Below are positions 50,043-58,256 of a stretch of 64,000 bases of DNA, one piece after another; positions within the stretch are counted from its first letter, which is position 1; every line of letters begins with the position of its first letter. The translations under genes were made by a program, and so were the position numbers. The DNA is from Kitasatospora sp. SUK 42. GTDB taxonomy: Bacteria > Actinomycetota > Actinomycetes > Streptomycetales > Streptomycetaceae. The notes beneath the pieces were generated by a model, which was given only the letters and a program-made list of their open reading frames with translations, did no database searches and was not told the DNA's origin. The stretch lies in the NCBI RefSeq assembly GCF_015776785.2, contig NZ_LFMD02000005.1, positions 344,779 through 408,778 of the forward strand, written 5' to 3'.

Positions 50043-52778
50043 TCAGGACAGCCGCCGCCCGAGCGGCACCCGGGAGCGGGTGAACAGCGCCGCGAGCAGC
50101 CCCGCGAGCACCGGCAGCACCAGCACGACCAGCAGCAGCTCGCCCCAGGGCGCGGTGATCAGCGCCGGCGGCGAACCGAAGCCGCTCGCCCGGGACTTGA
50201 GCAGCCCCACCGCCGGGACGAAGCCGTTGGCCGCGCCGAGCAGCGCCCCCAGCAGGGCGATGAGCGCGCACTGGAGGCCCGCCATGGTCCGCCGGATCCG
50301 CGGCGGCGCGCCGACGGCGGCCAGGGTGGCCTGGTCCTGTCGGGAGTCGGCGGCCGCGAGCCCGGTGGCGATCCCGGCCGCGCCGAGCACCACGATTCCG
50401 GCAAAACCGCTGAGCGCCAGGGTGAGCGCGTCGCTCTTCGGCTGGTAGCCGCGCTCGACGTCCAGCCGGGCGAAGCGGTCCAGCCGGACGGCCGCGGCCT
50501 CGGCGCGCTGCTGCGCCTTGCGGTCGGGCGGGGTGGCCGGGCGCCAGACCGCTCCGCTCGGCTCGGCGGACAGCCCGAGCCCGGACAGCGCGGTGGTGGG
50601 CAGCAGCCCCTGGGCGAAGCGGGCGGCCGCCGGGTTGTCGACCAGCACCGCGTCGACCGGGACCTCCCGCAGGTCGGGCGTGGGGATCTGCCCCGGCTGG
50701 ACGGGGCCGCCGCCGCGCAGCAGCATGACGGCCTTGCCGTCGGTGCCGATCAGCGACGGGTCGAAGACCAGCAGCCTCCCGGCCGCCAGTGCCTGCTCGG
50801 CCGCGGGGTTCTGGACGCCGAACAGGTTGTGCAGCACGGTGGCGTCCCCGGTGGCGACGTGCGGAATGTCGGAGAGCCGGCGGTGGTCCATCGGGCTCTT
50901 GAGCGTGACGGTGCTGGAGCAGTTGTCGCAGAACCGGTAGACCAGCTGGCCGATGTCGGCCCGCGGGCCGAGCCCGGTCAGCTGCTTCTCCACCTCGGCG
51001 CGCAGCTGGGTGGCCTGCGGCCCGTCGCGGTGGCTGTCCAGCTGGACGGCGCCGTACGGGGCCTGCGGCCGGTAGTCGCGCCGGTTCTCGGCGTCCGTGC
51101 TGGTGCTGTACACCCCGATCGCGACCGCTCCGGCCACCGCGGCCATCACCGCGGCGACGGCCGGCGCGGTGCGGGAGCGGTGCCGGGCGGAGTCCCGCAG
51201 CGCCAGCCGGGGCCCGAGCGGCAGCCGTCCGGCGGCCCGGCCGAACAGCGCGACCAGCACCGGGGTGCAGGCCAGCAGGCCGAGCTCGGCGGTGACCGAG
51301 CCGCCCAGCACGGTGAGCGTACGGGCGTCGTAGGTGCTCACCACCGGCAGGCCGCGCTGCACCGCGCTCGCGCCGTACATCGCGATCGCGCCGCCGCCGA
51401 GGACCAGCACCACGCCGAGCAGGGTGACCAGCCGGCTGGGCGCCCGGACGGTGTCCCGCCCGGTGAGCCCGGCGGTGACGCTGCGGCGGGCGGCCTGCCA
51501 GGCGGGCAGCGCGGCCGCGAGCAGCGCGGTGAGCAGGCCGATCCCGGCGATCGCGAGCAGGTCCAGCGGGCGCAGCGCGAAGTGCCCGAAGCGCGCGCCG
51601 CCGACCTGTTCGATCCACGGCCGCAGTCCGGCCACCACCCCGGTGCCGAGCGCCACGCCGAGCGCCGCGCCGACCACGCCGAGCACCACGCCCCCGCCGA
51701 GCACCACCGCGCCGACGTGGGTGCGCTTGCCGCCGGCCGCGCCGAGCAGGGCGAGCTGGCGGCGTGAGCGGCGGGCACCGACGGCGAAGGCGGGCCCGGC
51801 GAGCAGGGCGACCTCCAGCAGCGCCATCCCGGTGACGGTGGCGACCACGACCTTGGTGCTGTTGCCCGCGGCGGGGTCGCTGTAGCTCCGGCTGTCGCGG
51901 TAGTAGGGGACGGCCCCGTACGGCGGCGGGTCGAGCGCGACCGAACGCGCGGTCAGCGTGTAGCCGTGGGTGTTGAACTCCTGCACCTTCGCCCAGTCGA
52001 CGGCGGCTCCGGCCGGGAGGTGGACCAGCCAGGCGGGGTGCCCGCCCGCGTCCCGCTCGGCGGCGGGGAGGCCCGGGTCCTGGGCGGCGGCCAGCTGGTC
52101 GAGCAACTCGCCAGGGCGGGCGACGAGTTCGACCCGGCCGAGCTCGTCCGGGTGCTCCACCACGCCGGTGATGGTGTACGTCGTCCGCTCCAGGCCCTGG
52201 ACGGTGGTGGTGCCGCCGAGCGAGAGCCCGGCGTGGTCCAGGAAGGCCCGGGTGGCGGCCAGTTCGTGCGGGGCGTTCGGGGCGCGGCCCTCGACCAGGT
52301 CGAGCCGGCCGCGCCAGACCGGGTCGCCCAGGTCCGCCTCGGTGGTGAGGGTGCGGACCAGGCCCTCGGGCGAGGTCGCGCCGGTCTCCGGACCGGTCCG
52401 GGCGGGGGTGAGCGCGCTGCCGGGCGGCAGCAGCGAGGCGACCAGGACGGCCGGGTCGGTGCTCGCGGCGCTCTGCCGGTCGGCGGTGGGCTGCTGCCCC
52501 GGGGGCGAGTAGACGGTGAAGGCGCCGTCCTCGGCGACCGGGGCCTGTTCGACGGCCCGGCCCGGGGCCAGCGCGGTGACCAGCGCGTCCGCGCCGCCCA
52601 CCACCCGTTCGACCCGTTCGGCCGGGCTGAGCTGCCCGCTGCGATGGACGACGTCGGCGCCGGTGACGCCGAGGACGGGCAGCGCGACCATCGCCACGAT
52701 CAGGGCGCTGCGCCCCTTGGCCCGCAGCGCGTCGCGTCGGGCGATGCGCAGCGCGACCTTCCAGGCTCCCAGCCTCAC
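50043..52778 (-). CDS. FtsX-like ABC transporter permease
   Basis: A 911-residue permease with two FtsX modules. A start helix at about 25-45 precedes a large exposed domain. Clusters of helices around 310-480 and 490-570 follow, then a second exposed domain with paired Cys (C-D-N-C), and the last three helices lie near the C-terminus. Its GTG start overlaps the upstream ATPase stop (GTGA). The long exported-side domains and partner ATPase fit MacB- or BceB-like exporters or lipid movers. No linked two-component gene is present. The substrate is unknown. Confidence 0.92.
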   Translation of the reverse strand: MRLGAWKVALRIARRDALRAKGRSALIVAMVALPVLGVTGADVVHRSGQLSPAERVERVVGGADALVTALAPGRAVEQAPVAEDGAFTVYSPPGQQPTADRQSAASTDPAVLVASLLPPGSALTPARTGPETGATSPEGLVRTLTTEADLGDPVWRGRLDLVEGRAPNAPHELAATRAFLDHAGLSLGGTTTVQGLERTTYTITGVVEHPDELGRVELVARPGELLDQLAAAQDPGLPAAERDAGGHPAWLVHLPAGAAVDWAKVQEFNTHGYTLTARSVALDPPPYGAVPYYRDSRSYSDPAAGNSTKVVVATVTGMALLEVALLAGPAFAVGARRSRRQLALLGAAGGKRTHVGAVVLGGGVVLGVVGAALGVALGTGVVAGLRPWIEQVGGARFGHFALRPLDLLAIAGIGLLTALLAAALPAWQAARRSVTAGLTGRDTVRAPSRLVTLLGVVLVLGGGAIAMYGASAVQRGLPVVSTYDARTLTVLGGSVTAELGLLACTPVLVALFGRAAGRLPLGPRLALRDSARHRSRTAPAVAAVMAAVAGAVAIGVYSTSTDAENRRDYRPQAPYGAVQLDSHRDGPQATQLRAEVEKQLTGLGPRADIGQLVYRFCDNCSSTVTLKSPMDHRRLSDIPHVATGDATVLHNLFGVQNPAAEQALAAGRLLVFDPSLIGTDGKAVMLLRGGGPVQPGQIPTPDLREVPVDAVLVDNPAAARFAQGLLPTTALSGLGLSAEPSGAVWRPATPPDRKAQQRAEAAAVRLDRFARLDVERGYQPKSDALTLALSGFAGIVVLGAAGIATGLAAADSRQDQATLAAVGAPPRIRRTMAGLQCALIALLGALLGAANGFVPAVGLLKSRASGFGSPPALITAPWGELLLVVLVLPVLAGLLAALFTRSRVPLGRRLS

Positions 52779-53539
52779 CGGACCACCTCACCGGAGGGGT
52801 GGGGGACGGCCACCGGGTGGCCGCCGAAGCGGCGCCCGACGCTCTCCGAGGCGACCTCGCCGTCGCGCAGGTGGACCACCCGGTCCGCCCAGGCGGCGTG
52901 CTCCGCTGCGTGGGTGACCATCATGGCGGCCGCCCCGGCGTCGCAGCGGGCGCGCAGCACGGCGAGCACGGCCTCGCCGGTGGCGGAGTCGAGCGCGCCG
53001 GTCGGCTCGTCGGCGAGCACCAGCCGGCGGTCGCCGATCAGGGCGCGGGCGATGGCGACGCGCTGCTGCTGGCCGCCGGACATGTCGTCCGGGAAGCGGT
53101 CGGCGAGCTCCCCGATGCCGAGTTCCTCCAGTGCGGTCAGCGCCTCGCGGCGGGCGGTGCGGCCCGGAACGCCGTCGAGTTCGCGCGGCAGGGCGATGTT
53201 CTCGGCGGCGGTGAGCGCGGGGATCAGGTTGTAGTCCTGGAAGACGTACCCGACGGAGCGCCGCCGCAGGTCGGCGAGCCGGCCGCGGCTGAGGCCGCCG
53301 AGCGCGACGCCCTCGACCAGCACCTCGCCCTGGCTGGGCAGGTCCAGCCCGCCCGCCAGGGTCAACAGGGTGGACTTCCCGGAGCCGGAGGGCCCCATCA
53401 CGGCGACGAACTCGCCCGGATGGACGGCCAGGTCGACCCCGCGCAGGGCGTGCACCTCGGCGGCGCCGCGGCCGTGCACCCGGGAGACCTTGGCCAACTG
53501 CAGGACCGCTGCGGTCCGGCGCGGATCGGTGTGGGACAC
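52775..53539 (-). CDS. ABC transporter ATP-binding protein (MacB/LolD type)
   Basis: A 254-residue ATPase with Walker A G-P-S-G-S-G-K-S-T, Q-loop V-F-Q-D-Y-N-L, signature M-S-G-G-Q-Q-Q-R-V and Walker B L-V-L-A-D-E-P-T-G-A-L-D. I choose GTG 53539, which has GAGGGGG close upstream. ATG 53569 is also in frame but lies inside the promoter dyad. It is coupled to the 911-residue permease by overlap, and together they form one transporter. A dyad over the predicted -10 box suggests repression by an unlinked regulator. Confidence 0.92.
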   Translation of the reverse strand: MSHTDPRRTAAVLQLAKVSRVHGRGAAEVHALRGVDLAVHPGEFVAVMGPSGSGKSTLLTLAGGLDLPSQGEVLVEGVALGGLSRGRLADLRRRSVGYVFQDYNLIPALTAAENIALPRELDGVPGRTARREALTALEELGIGELADRFPDDMSGGQQQRVAIARALIGDRRLVLADEPTGALDSATGEAVLAVLRARCDAGAAAMMVTHAAEHAAWADRVVHLRDGEVASESVGRRFGGHPVAVPHPSGEVVR

Positions 53540-53565
53540 ACTTCCCCCTCGTGAGCTGTTCAGCT

Positions 53566-53590
53566 GCATATGTCGGTGAACTATATATGC
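53566..53590. promoter_or_regulatory. GCATAT-N13-ATATGC dyad over the ABC operon -10 region
   Basis: Perfect 6-bp arms (53566-53571, 53585-53590) surround an AT-rich sequence that reads TATAGT on the minus strand (53585-53580), the likely -10 of the leftward ABC operon. Confidence 0.5.
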
Positions 53591-53605
53591 CGCGTGGCGG
53601 TGCAC

Positions 53606-53704
53606 AAGGCGGTCCGGGTTTGGTCAAGCTTCTACAAAGCTGTCGAAGATGGGCCGAAAAGGTGACTCCGTCCGGCCGTGACGGGTCTATGCTTTTTGAG
53701 GTTT
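53606..53704. other. Promoter zone before the M-box
   Basis: No gene. TATGCT at 53688-53693 is a plausible -10 placing the transcript start near 53700, just before the M-box. I see no good -35. Confidence 0.4.
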
Positions 53705-53707
53705 GAA

Positions 53708-53876
53708 AAGGCACCTCGTTCGGTGAGGCGTCTTCACGGACACAGGCCACTGATCCGACGACGTCGAGAGACGCCCAGGGTTAGGACAGATCCTCCCGAC
53801 CTAAGGGTTGATCCGAAGTGGCTTCCGGCCCATGAGGGTTGGACACGCCGTGGAGTGCCAAAGCTCTGACGAGTTG
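53708..53876 (+). ncRNA. M-box (ykoK) magnesium riboswitch
   Basis: The leader carries the conserved M-box words in order. CGTTCGGTGAGGCG is followed by GGACACAGGCCACTG, GTCGAGAGACGCCCAGGGT, GGACAGATC and GATCCGAAGTGGC. Near the 3' end is AGTGCCAAAGCTCTGACGAG, which matches the end of the B. subtilis mgtE M-box. The closing helix can form from CTCGT (53715-53719) and ACGAG (53869-53873). With Mg2+ the RNA compacts and lowers expression. It precedes an NRAMP-family gene and an mgtC gene. Confidence 0.92.
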
Positions 53877-53882
53877 GGGTGT

Positions 53883-53901
53883 GCCGACCCTTCGGGGCGG
53901 C
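53883..53901 (+). terminator. Hairpin after the M-box
   Basis: GCCGACCC-TTC-GGGGCGGC forms a stem with one mismatch directly after the aptamer. It could serve as the expression platform, although no U tract follows. Confidence 0.4.
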
Positions 53902-53968
53902 GTGCTCCTTGCCGTGTCGCGATGCGGCGCACAGACGGTGCGCCCCCGGCCGGGAGGAGGCGAGAGAC

Positions 53969-54040
53969 ATGGACTGCAGTAGTCCGGGCCACAGTTGCCC
54001 CTACCCCCGCATGCTCTCGAACACCTCCGGCACGCGGTAA
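53969..54040 (+). CDS. Leader ORF 1, 23 codons, after the M-box
   Basis: An ATG preceded by GGGAGGAGG at 8 bases, the best SD in this leader, opens a 23-residue peptide starting M-D-C-S-S-P-G-H and ending at TAA. It has two Cys and three Pro (including C-P-Y-P-R). The TAA stop and strong SD argue for real translation. A role in coupling translation to transcription of the downstream transporter is an inference. Confidence 0.45.
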   Translation: MDCSSPGHSCPYPRMLSNTSGTR

Positions 54041-54167
54041 CAACCTTCCCTGCGCGTTCACCCGGCGCTTCGTCCTGCGCTCAACCATGCCTCGACGCAA
54101 GCCGCCTGACGCATCGTCATGTCCGTACGGCCGCCGCCGCTCAGCGTCGCCGTGCGGAGTGGATGCC

Positions 54168-54245
54168 ATGCGCCCGCAGGGAGGATCGCTGCTGCGTGCC
54201 CCCTGTCGCCCTCTCCAGAAGGAGGGCAGGGAGGCCCCGCCATGA
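54168..54245 (+). CDS. Leader ORF 2, 25 codons, overlapping the NRAMP start
   Basis: ATG 54168 (GGAG 8 bases upstream) opens a 25-residue frame that begins M-R-P-Q-G-G, contains five Pro and ends in A-P-P. Its TGA overlaps the transporter start codon (ATGA). Proline-rich leader ORFs control Mg2+ genes in Salmonella (mgtL, mgtP), so translational coupling or stalling is conceivable. It may also be chance. Confidence 0.35.
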   Translation: MRPQGGSLLRAPCRPLQKEGREAPP

Positions 54246-55912
54246 CCAACGTGACGCTGAACCCCAAGGTTCCCGCCGCCCCCACCGCTCCCATCGCCGC
54301 CGCCCAGTCCGCCGTGCTCGACGACGCCCACGTCGGCGACATCAAGGGCGCGCTCGGCACCATCAGGCTCGACGACACGACCCCCCGCCACGGCCTCTCC
54401 GCCCGCCTCAAGACCCTGCTCGCGATCATCGGCCCCGGCCTGATCGTGATGGTCGGCGACAACGACGCGGGCGCCTTCTCCACCTACGGCCAGGCCGGTC
54501 AGAACTACGGCACCCAGCTGCTGTGGACCCTGCTCATGCTGGTCCCCGTCCTGTACGTCAACCAGGAGATGGTGCTGCGCCTGGGCGCCGTCACCGGCGT
54601 CGGGCACGCCCGGCTGATCCTGGAGCGCTTCGGCAAGTTCTGGGGCGCGTTCAGCGTCATCGACCTGTTCCTGCTCAACGCGCTCACCCTGGTCACCGAG
54701 TTCATCGGCGTCACGCTGGCGGCCGGGTACCTGGGCCTGCCGAAGGTCGCCTCGGTCGTCCTGGCGGCGGCGATCATCATCGCCTCGGCCTTCACCGGCT
54801 CCTTCCAGCGCTTCGAGCGCGTGGCGGTGACGCTGTGCGTGGGCTCGCTGCTGCTGGTGCCGATCTACTTCATGATCCACCCCAGGACCTCGCAGATGGC
54901 CCACGACTTCGTGGTGCCGAGCATGCCGGGCGGCTCCGGCCAGCTCGCGGCGGTCATGCTGGTGATCACCTCCATCGTGGGCACCACCGTGGCCCCGTGG
55001 CAGCTGTTCTTCCAGCAGTCGTACGTCATCGACAAGCGGATCACCCCGCGTTTCATGAAGTACGAGAAGGTCGACCTGTGGATCGGCATCGTGATCGTGA
55101 TCGTCGGTGCCGCCGCGATGATCGGCTTCACCGCCGCGGCCTTCGCGGGCACCGACGGCTTCGGCCAGTTCTCCGACGCCGCCGCCGTGGCCAAGGGCAT
55201 CGAGGACAAGGCGGGCCACCTGGCGGGCATCCTCTTCGCCATCGCGCTGCTGGACGCCTCGATCATCGGCGCCTTCGCGGTCTCGCTCTCCACGGCCTAC
55301 GCGATCGGCGACGTCTTCGGGATCAAGCACTCGCTGCACCGCGGGGTCAAGGGTGCCAAGGGCTTCTACGCGGTCTACGCCGGTCTGGTGGCGGTCGCCG
55401 CGGCGATCACCCTGCTGTCGAACGGCTACACCCAGGGCCTGATGACCCAGTTCGTCCAGGTGCTGGCCGGTGTGCTGCTGCCCTCGGCGACGGTGTTCCT
55501 GCTGCTGCTCTGCAACGACAAGGCCGTGCTCGGCCCCTGGGTCAACGGCCCCAAGACCAACGCCTTCACCTCCGCGGTCGTCGGCGTGCTGGTCATGCTG
55601 TCCCTGATCCTCACGGCGGCCGTGGTCTGGCCGGACATCAGCTCGGCGGCGATCCTCTGGATCATGGCCGGCTGCGGCGTGACCGGGGTGCTCGTCGCCG
55701 GGTACTTCTTCACCGCCGGCCGCCGGGGCACCAAGGAGGACCCGATCGACCGCACCGGCCGGGAGGAGTGGCGGATGCCCCCGCTGGAGACCCTCGCCAA
55801 GCCGGTGATGTCCACCGCGCGCAAGGTCGGCATGGGCGCCCTGCGCGCCTACCTGCTGATCGCGATGATCATGGTCATCATCAAGGTCGTCCAGACCGCG
55901 CTCAACCACTGA
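54242..55912 (+). CDS. NRAMP-family divalent metal transporter with altered metal site (probable Mg2+ type)
   Basis: A 556-residue transporter with about 11 helices after a 60-residue soluble, Ala/Pro-rich N-terminus. The usual helix-1 D-P-G-N is replaced by G-D-N-D-A-G (72-77), and the helix-6 M-P-H by A251-P252-W253, so the soft Met ligand for Mn/Fe is missing. That change and the upstream Mg2+ riboswitch point to the NRAMP-related magnesium transporter type rather than MntH. Two SDs (GGAGG, GGGAGG) precede ATG 54242. An mgtC-family gene follows. Mg2+ uptake is inferred, not shown. Confidence 0.88.
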   Translation: MTNVTLNPKVPAAPTAPIAAAQSAVLDDAHVGDIKGALGTIRLDDTTPRHGLSARLKTLLAIIGPGLIVMVGDNDAGAFSTYGQAGQNYGTQLLWTLLMLVPVLYVNQEMVLRLGAVTGVGHARLILERFGKFWGAFSVIDLFLLNALTLVTEFIGVTLAAGYLGLPKVASVVLAAAIIIASAFTGSFQRFERVAVTLCVGSLLLVPIYFMIHPRTSQMAHDFVVPSMPGGSGQLAAVMLVITSIVGTTVAPWQLFFQQSYVIDKRITPRFMKYEKVDLWIGIVIVIVGAAAMIGFTAAAFAGTDGFGQFSDAAAVAKGIEDKAGHLAGILFAIALLDASIIGAFAVSLSTAYAIGDVFGIKHSLHRGVKGAKGFYAVYAGLVAVAAAITLLSNGYTQGLMTQFVQVLAGVLLPSATVFLLLLCNDKAVLGPWVNGPKTNAFTSAVVGVLVMLSLILTAAVVWPDISSAAILWIMAGCGVTGVLVAGYFFTAGRRGTKEDPIDRTGREEWRMPPLETLAKPVMSTARKVGMGALRAYLLIAMIMVIIKVVQTALNH

Positions 55913-55931
55913 GCCACCGATCACAGCCCGT

Positions 55932-55969
55932 ACGGACGGGTGGTGGGCAGCGGCTCGCCACCCGTCCGT
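55932..55969 (+). terminator. Hairpin between the NRAMP and mgtC genes
   Basis: 12-base perfect arms (55932-55943, 55958-55969) and a 14-base loop, followed by TCCCTTCTCCC. It may reduce readthrough into mgtC. Confidence 0.65.
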
Positions 55970-55997
55970 TCCCTTCTCCCGTGAAGGAGGTGCCGCC

Positions 55998-56732
55998 GTG
56001 CACACCCTGACCACCGTCGACTTCCTGGTCCGGCTCGCCACCGGCATCGCCTGCGGCGCGCTGATCGGCGTCGAGCGCCAGTGGCGGGCCCGGATGGCCG
56101 GCCTGCGCACCAACGCCCTGGTCGCCGCCGGAGCCACCCTGTTCGTGCTGTACAGCGAGGTCGTCGGCGACACCGGCAGCCCCACCCGGGTCGCCTCGTA
56201 CGTCGTCTCCGGCATCGGCTTCCTCGGCGGTGGCGTCATCCTGCGCGACGGCGCCGGCGTGCGCGGCCTCAACACCGCCGCCACGCTGTGGTGCTCGGCC
56301 GCCGTCGGGGTGCTGGCCGCCTCCGGCAAGCTGGAGCTGGCCGGCCTCGGCACGCTCGCCGTGCTCGTCGTCCACCTGGTGCTGCGCCCGGCCGGCCGAC
56401 TGCTCGACCGGGCCCCGCAGTCCGGCAGCGACCCGGACTCCACCAGCCGGGCCACCGTCCACCTGGAGTGCGACCGCAAGGCCGAAACCCACATCCGCGC
56501 CCTGCTGCTCCAGGCGCTGGCCGCCTCCGGCCTCGCCCCCACCGGCCTGCGCGCCCGCCGCACCGAGCAGGGCGACGCCACCAACCTGCGGGCCACCGTC
56601 TCCATCACCGGCCAGGTGACCCCCGCGCTGGAGCAGGTCGTCACCCGGCTGTCGCTGGAGCCGGGCGTGCGCGACCTGCACTGGCACCTGGACGACGATT
56701 CCGACGAGCAGGGCAACACCGCGCTGGCCTGA
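55998..56732 (+). CDS. MgtC/SapB-family membrane protein
   Basis: A 244-residue protein. Four or five helices contain the MgtC signature (G-A-L-I-G-V-E-R-Q-W-R and G-L-R-T-N-A-L-V, then G-I-G-F-L-G-G-G-V-I). A soluble ACT-like C-terminal domain follows from about residue 150. GTG 55998 has AAGGAGG upstream. MgtC proteins support growth in low Mg2+ and acid by acting on the F1Fo ATPase or phosphate uptake rather than by moving Mg2+. Being downstream of the M-box transporter, it should be induced in low Mg2+. Confidence 0.93.
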   Translation: MHTLTTVDFLVRLATGIACGALIGVERQWRARMAGLRTNALVAAGATLFVLYSEVVGDTGSPTRVASYVVSGIGFLGGGVILRDGAGVRGLNTAATLWCSAAVGVLAASGKLELAGLGTLAVLVVHLVLRPAGRLLDRAPQSGSDPDSTSRATVHLECDRKAETHIRALLLQALAASGLAPTGLRARRTEQGDATNLRATVSITGQVTPALEQVVTRLSLEPGVRDLHWHLDDDSDEQGNTALA

Positions 56733-56778
56733 GGGAGTAGAACGGAGGGGCCGTCATTCGACTCCACCGGGAGGCCCG

Positions 56779-57456
56779 ATGCTGAAACCCGACCCCAGGC
56801 ACGGGCCGCTGGTGCCGATGCTGCTGGTGCTGACCGTGGTCACCGGAGTGGTGGACGCGGTCAGCTACCTCGAACTCGGCCACGTCTTCGTCGCCAACAT
56901 GACCGGCAACGTGGTGTTCCTCGGCTTCGCCCTGGCTGGCGCGGCGAACCTCTCCGCCACCGCCTCGCTGGCCGCCCTCGCAGCCTTCGTGCTCGGCGCC
57001 ATGGCGGGCGGCCACCTCTCCCGGCGCCTGCCCGGCCACCGGGGCCACCTGCTGACCGCGGCCGTCGCCGTCCAATCGGTGCTGGTCGCCGTGAGCACCG
57101 TCCTGGCGGCCGTCGCCGGGCACGCCTCCGACCCCGCCCGCTACACCCTGATCGGGCTGCTCGGCTTCGCCATGGGTGGGCAGAACGCGGTGGTCCGCTC
57201 CCTCAAGGTCCCCGACCTCACCACCACCGTGCTCACCATGACCATCACGGCCCTCGCCGCGGACCGCAGCGGCCCCCGCCGACTCGCCTCCGCCGTCTGG
57301 ATGTTCGCCGGGGCGCTGGTCGGCGCACTCCTCGTGCTCCACACCGGCGTCCCCACGGCGCTCGCCCTGGCGCTCGTCCTCCTCGTCGGGGTCGCCGTCC
57401 TCACCTACAACGCCGCCAGGCGGACCCCGGCGCCGGGCTGGACCGAGCCGCTCTGA
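56779..57456 (+). CDS. YoaK family (DUF1275) membrane protein
   Basis: A 225-residue protein with about six helices. The hallmark T-G-V-V-D-A-V-S-Y-L-E-L-G-H-V-F-V-A-N-M-T-G-N-V lies in helices 1-2, and G-F-A-M-G-G-Q-N-A in the middle. GGGAGG precedes the ATG. It lies 46 bp after the mgtC-like gene on the same strand and may be in the Mg2+ transcript. The transport function of the family is not established. Confidence 0.9.
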   Translation: MLKPDPRHGPLVPMLLVLTVVTGVVDAVSYLELGHVFVANMTGNVVFLGFALAGAANLSATASLAALAAFVLGAMAGGHLSRRLPGHRGHLLTAAVAVQSVLVAVSTVLAAVAGHASDPARYTLIGLLGFAMGGQNAVVRSLKVPDLTTTVLTMTITALAADRSGPRRLASAVWMFAGALVGALLVLHTGVPTALALALVLLVGVAVLTYNAARRTPAPGWTEPL

Positions 57457-57463
57457 GGCCGGC

Positions 57464-57502
57464 CAGGGCCTGTCCGGCAAAGATCCGCCGGACAGTGCCT
57501 AG
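57464..57502. repeat. Hairpin element after yoaK, related to 113-143
   Basis: CTGTCCGGC (57470-57478) and GCCGGACAG (57487-57495) form a 9-bp stem with AAAGATCC loop, ending in GTGCCTAG. A diverged copy lies at 113-143 beside the DeoR-type gene. Probably a dispersed terminator-like repeat. Confidence 0.6.
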
Positions 57503-57507
57503 CGGTT

Positions 57508-58164
57508 TCACTCCTCCCCGCGGTGTCCCGCGCGGCCGCTCCAGAGCGGTTCGAGCCGGGCCCAGGCGGTGGCCCAGGCGGCCTCGGCGCGGCGATCGAG
57601 CGCGTGGAGGCGGATCCGGAGGACGAGGACGAGGGCCGCGAGCAGGACGAGGAGGCCGCCGGCGCCGGTGCAGGCGGCCGACACCGCGAGGGCGGCGCGG
57701 TTGGCCGGGGGAGCGGTCGCGTTGCCGTCGGGGTCGACCCAGACCGGGACGACGGCGCCGGGGAGGGCCGTGCGCGGGGCCTGGACGGTGCCGGTGTGCG
57801 CGGTGCCCCCGGGGTAGGTCCAGGAGGCCTCGACGTCGATTTGGCTGCTGTAGCCGCCGCCGAACCGGCCGCCGACGGTGGCGTTGTGGTCGGAGACGGT
57901 GCCGACGACGGCGTCGACCTGGCGCAGCCGGACCCGGTCGGTGTCGGCCTGGGGCGCGGTGGAGCGGAACAGGAGCAGGGCGCCGCCGACGGACAGGGCC
58001 GTGGCGAGCAGCCCGCCGAGGAGCGCGAGCAGCCAGGCCCGGGCGCGGGCCCGGTCGACAGGGCGGGCGAGCGCCTCGTGCCGGGCCCCGAGGGCCCGCC
58101 TCACCTGACGACCGGTTCGCCGCGGGAGCGACGCGGGCCTGGTCGGGCGGGGAGTGCTGTGCAC
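57508..58164 (-). CDS. Rv1733c-family membrane protein
   Basis: A 218-residue protein with two helices (about 44-66 and 155-180) around an external domain. That domain has D-A-V-V-G-T-V, a conserved W-T-Y-P-G-G-T-A-H-T-G-T-V and V-P-V-W-V-D-P-D-G-N; this is the pattern of M. tuberculosis Rv1733c, a DosR-controlled membrane protein of unknown function. GTG 58164 has GAGGAG upstream. A DevR-box-like site lies 93-112 bp before the start, linking it to the hypoxia block some 40 kb away. Confidence 0.85.
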   Translation of the reverse strand: MHSTPRPTRPASLPRRTGRQVRRALGARHEALARPVDRARARAWLLALLGGLLATALSVGGALLLFRSTAPQADTDRVRLRQVDAVVGTVSDHNATVGGRFGGGYSSQIDVEASWTYPGGTAHTGTVQAPRTALPGAVVPVWVDPDGNATAPPANRAALAVSAACTGAGGLLVLLAALVLVLRIRLHALDRRAEAAWATAWARLEPLWSGRAGHRGEE

Positions 58165-58256
58165 GGTGAGGACTCCTCAGGGGCGCGGGCGCGTACGGGG
58201 TTTCGTTACCCAATCTCCACCCGGCGGACCCCTGCGCACAAGAGTCGTGCGCAGTC

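Noticed and set aside
53808..54245. A 145-codon gene across the M-box and leader
   Set aside because: It runs through the riboswitch and has no SD at its start; only the last 25 codons have a plausible start.
53801..56767. A 988-residue minus-strand protein
   Set aside because: It is antisense to the M-box, NRAMP and mgtC genes; its His/Asp/Gly-rich make-up is typical of a reversed GC-rich frame.
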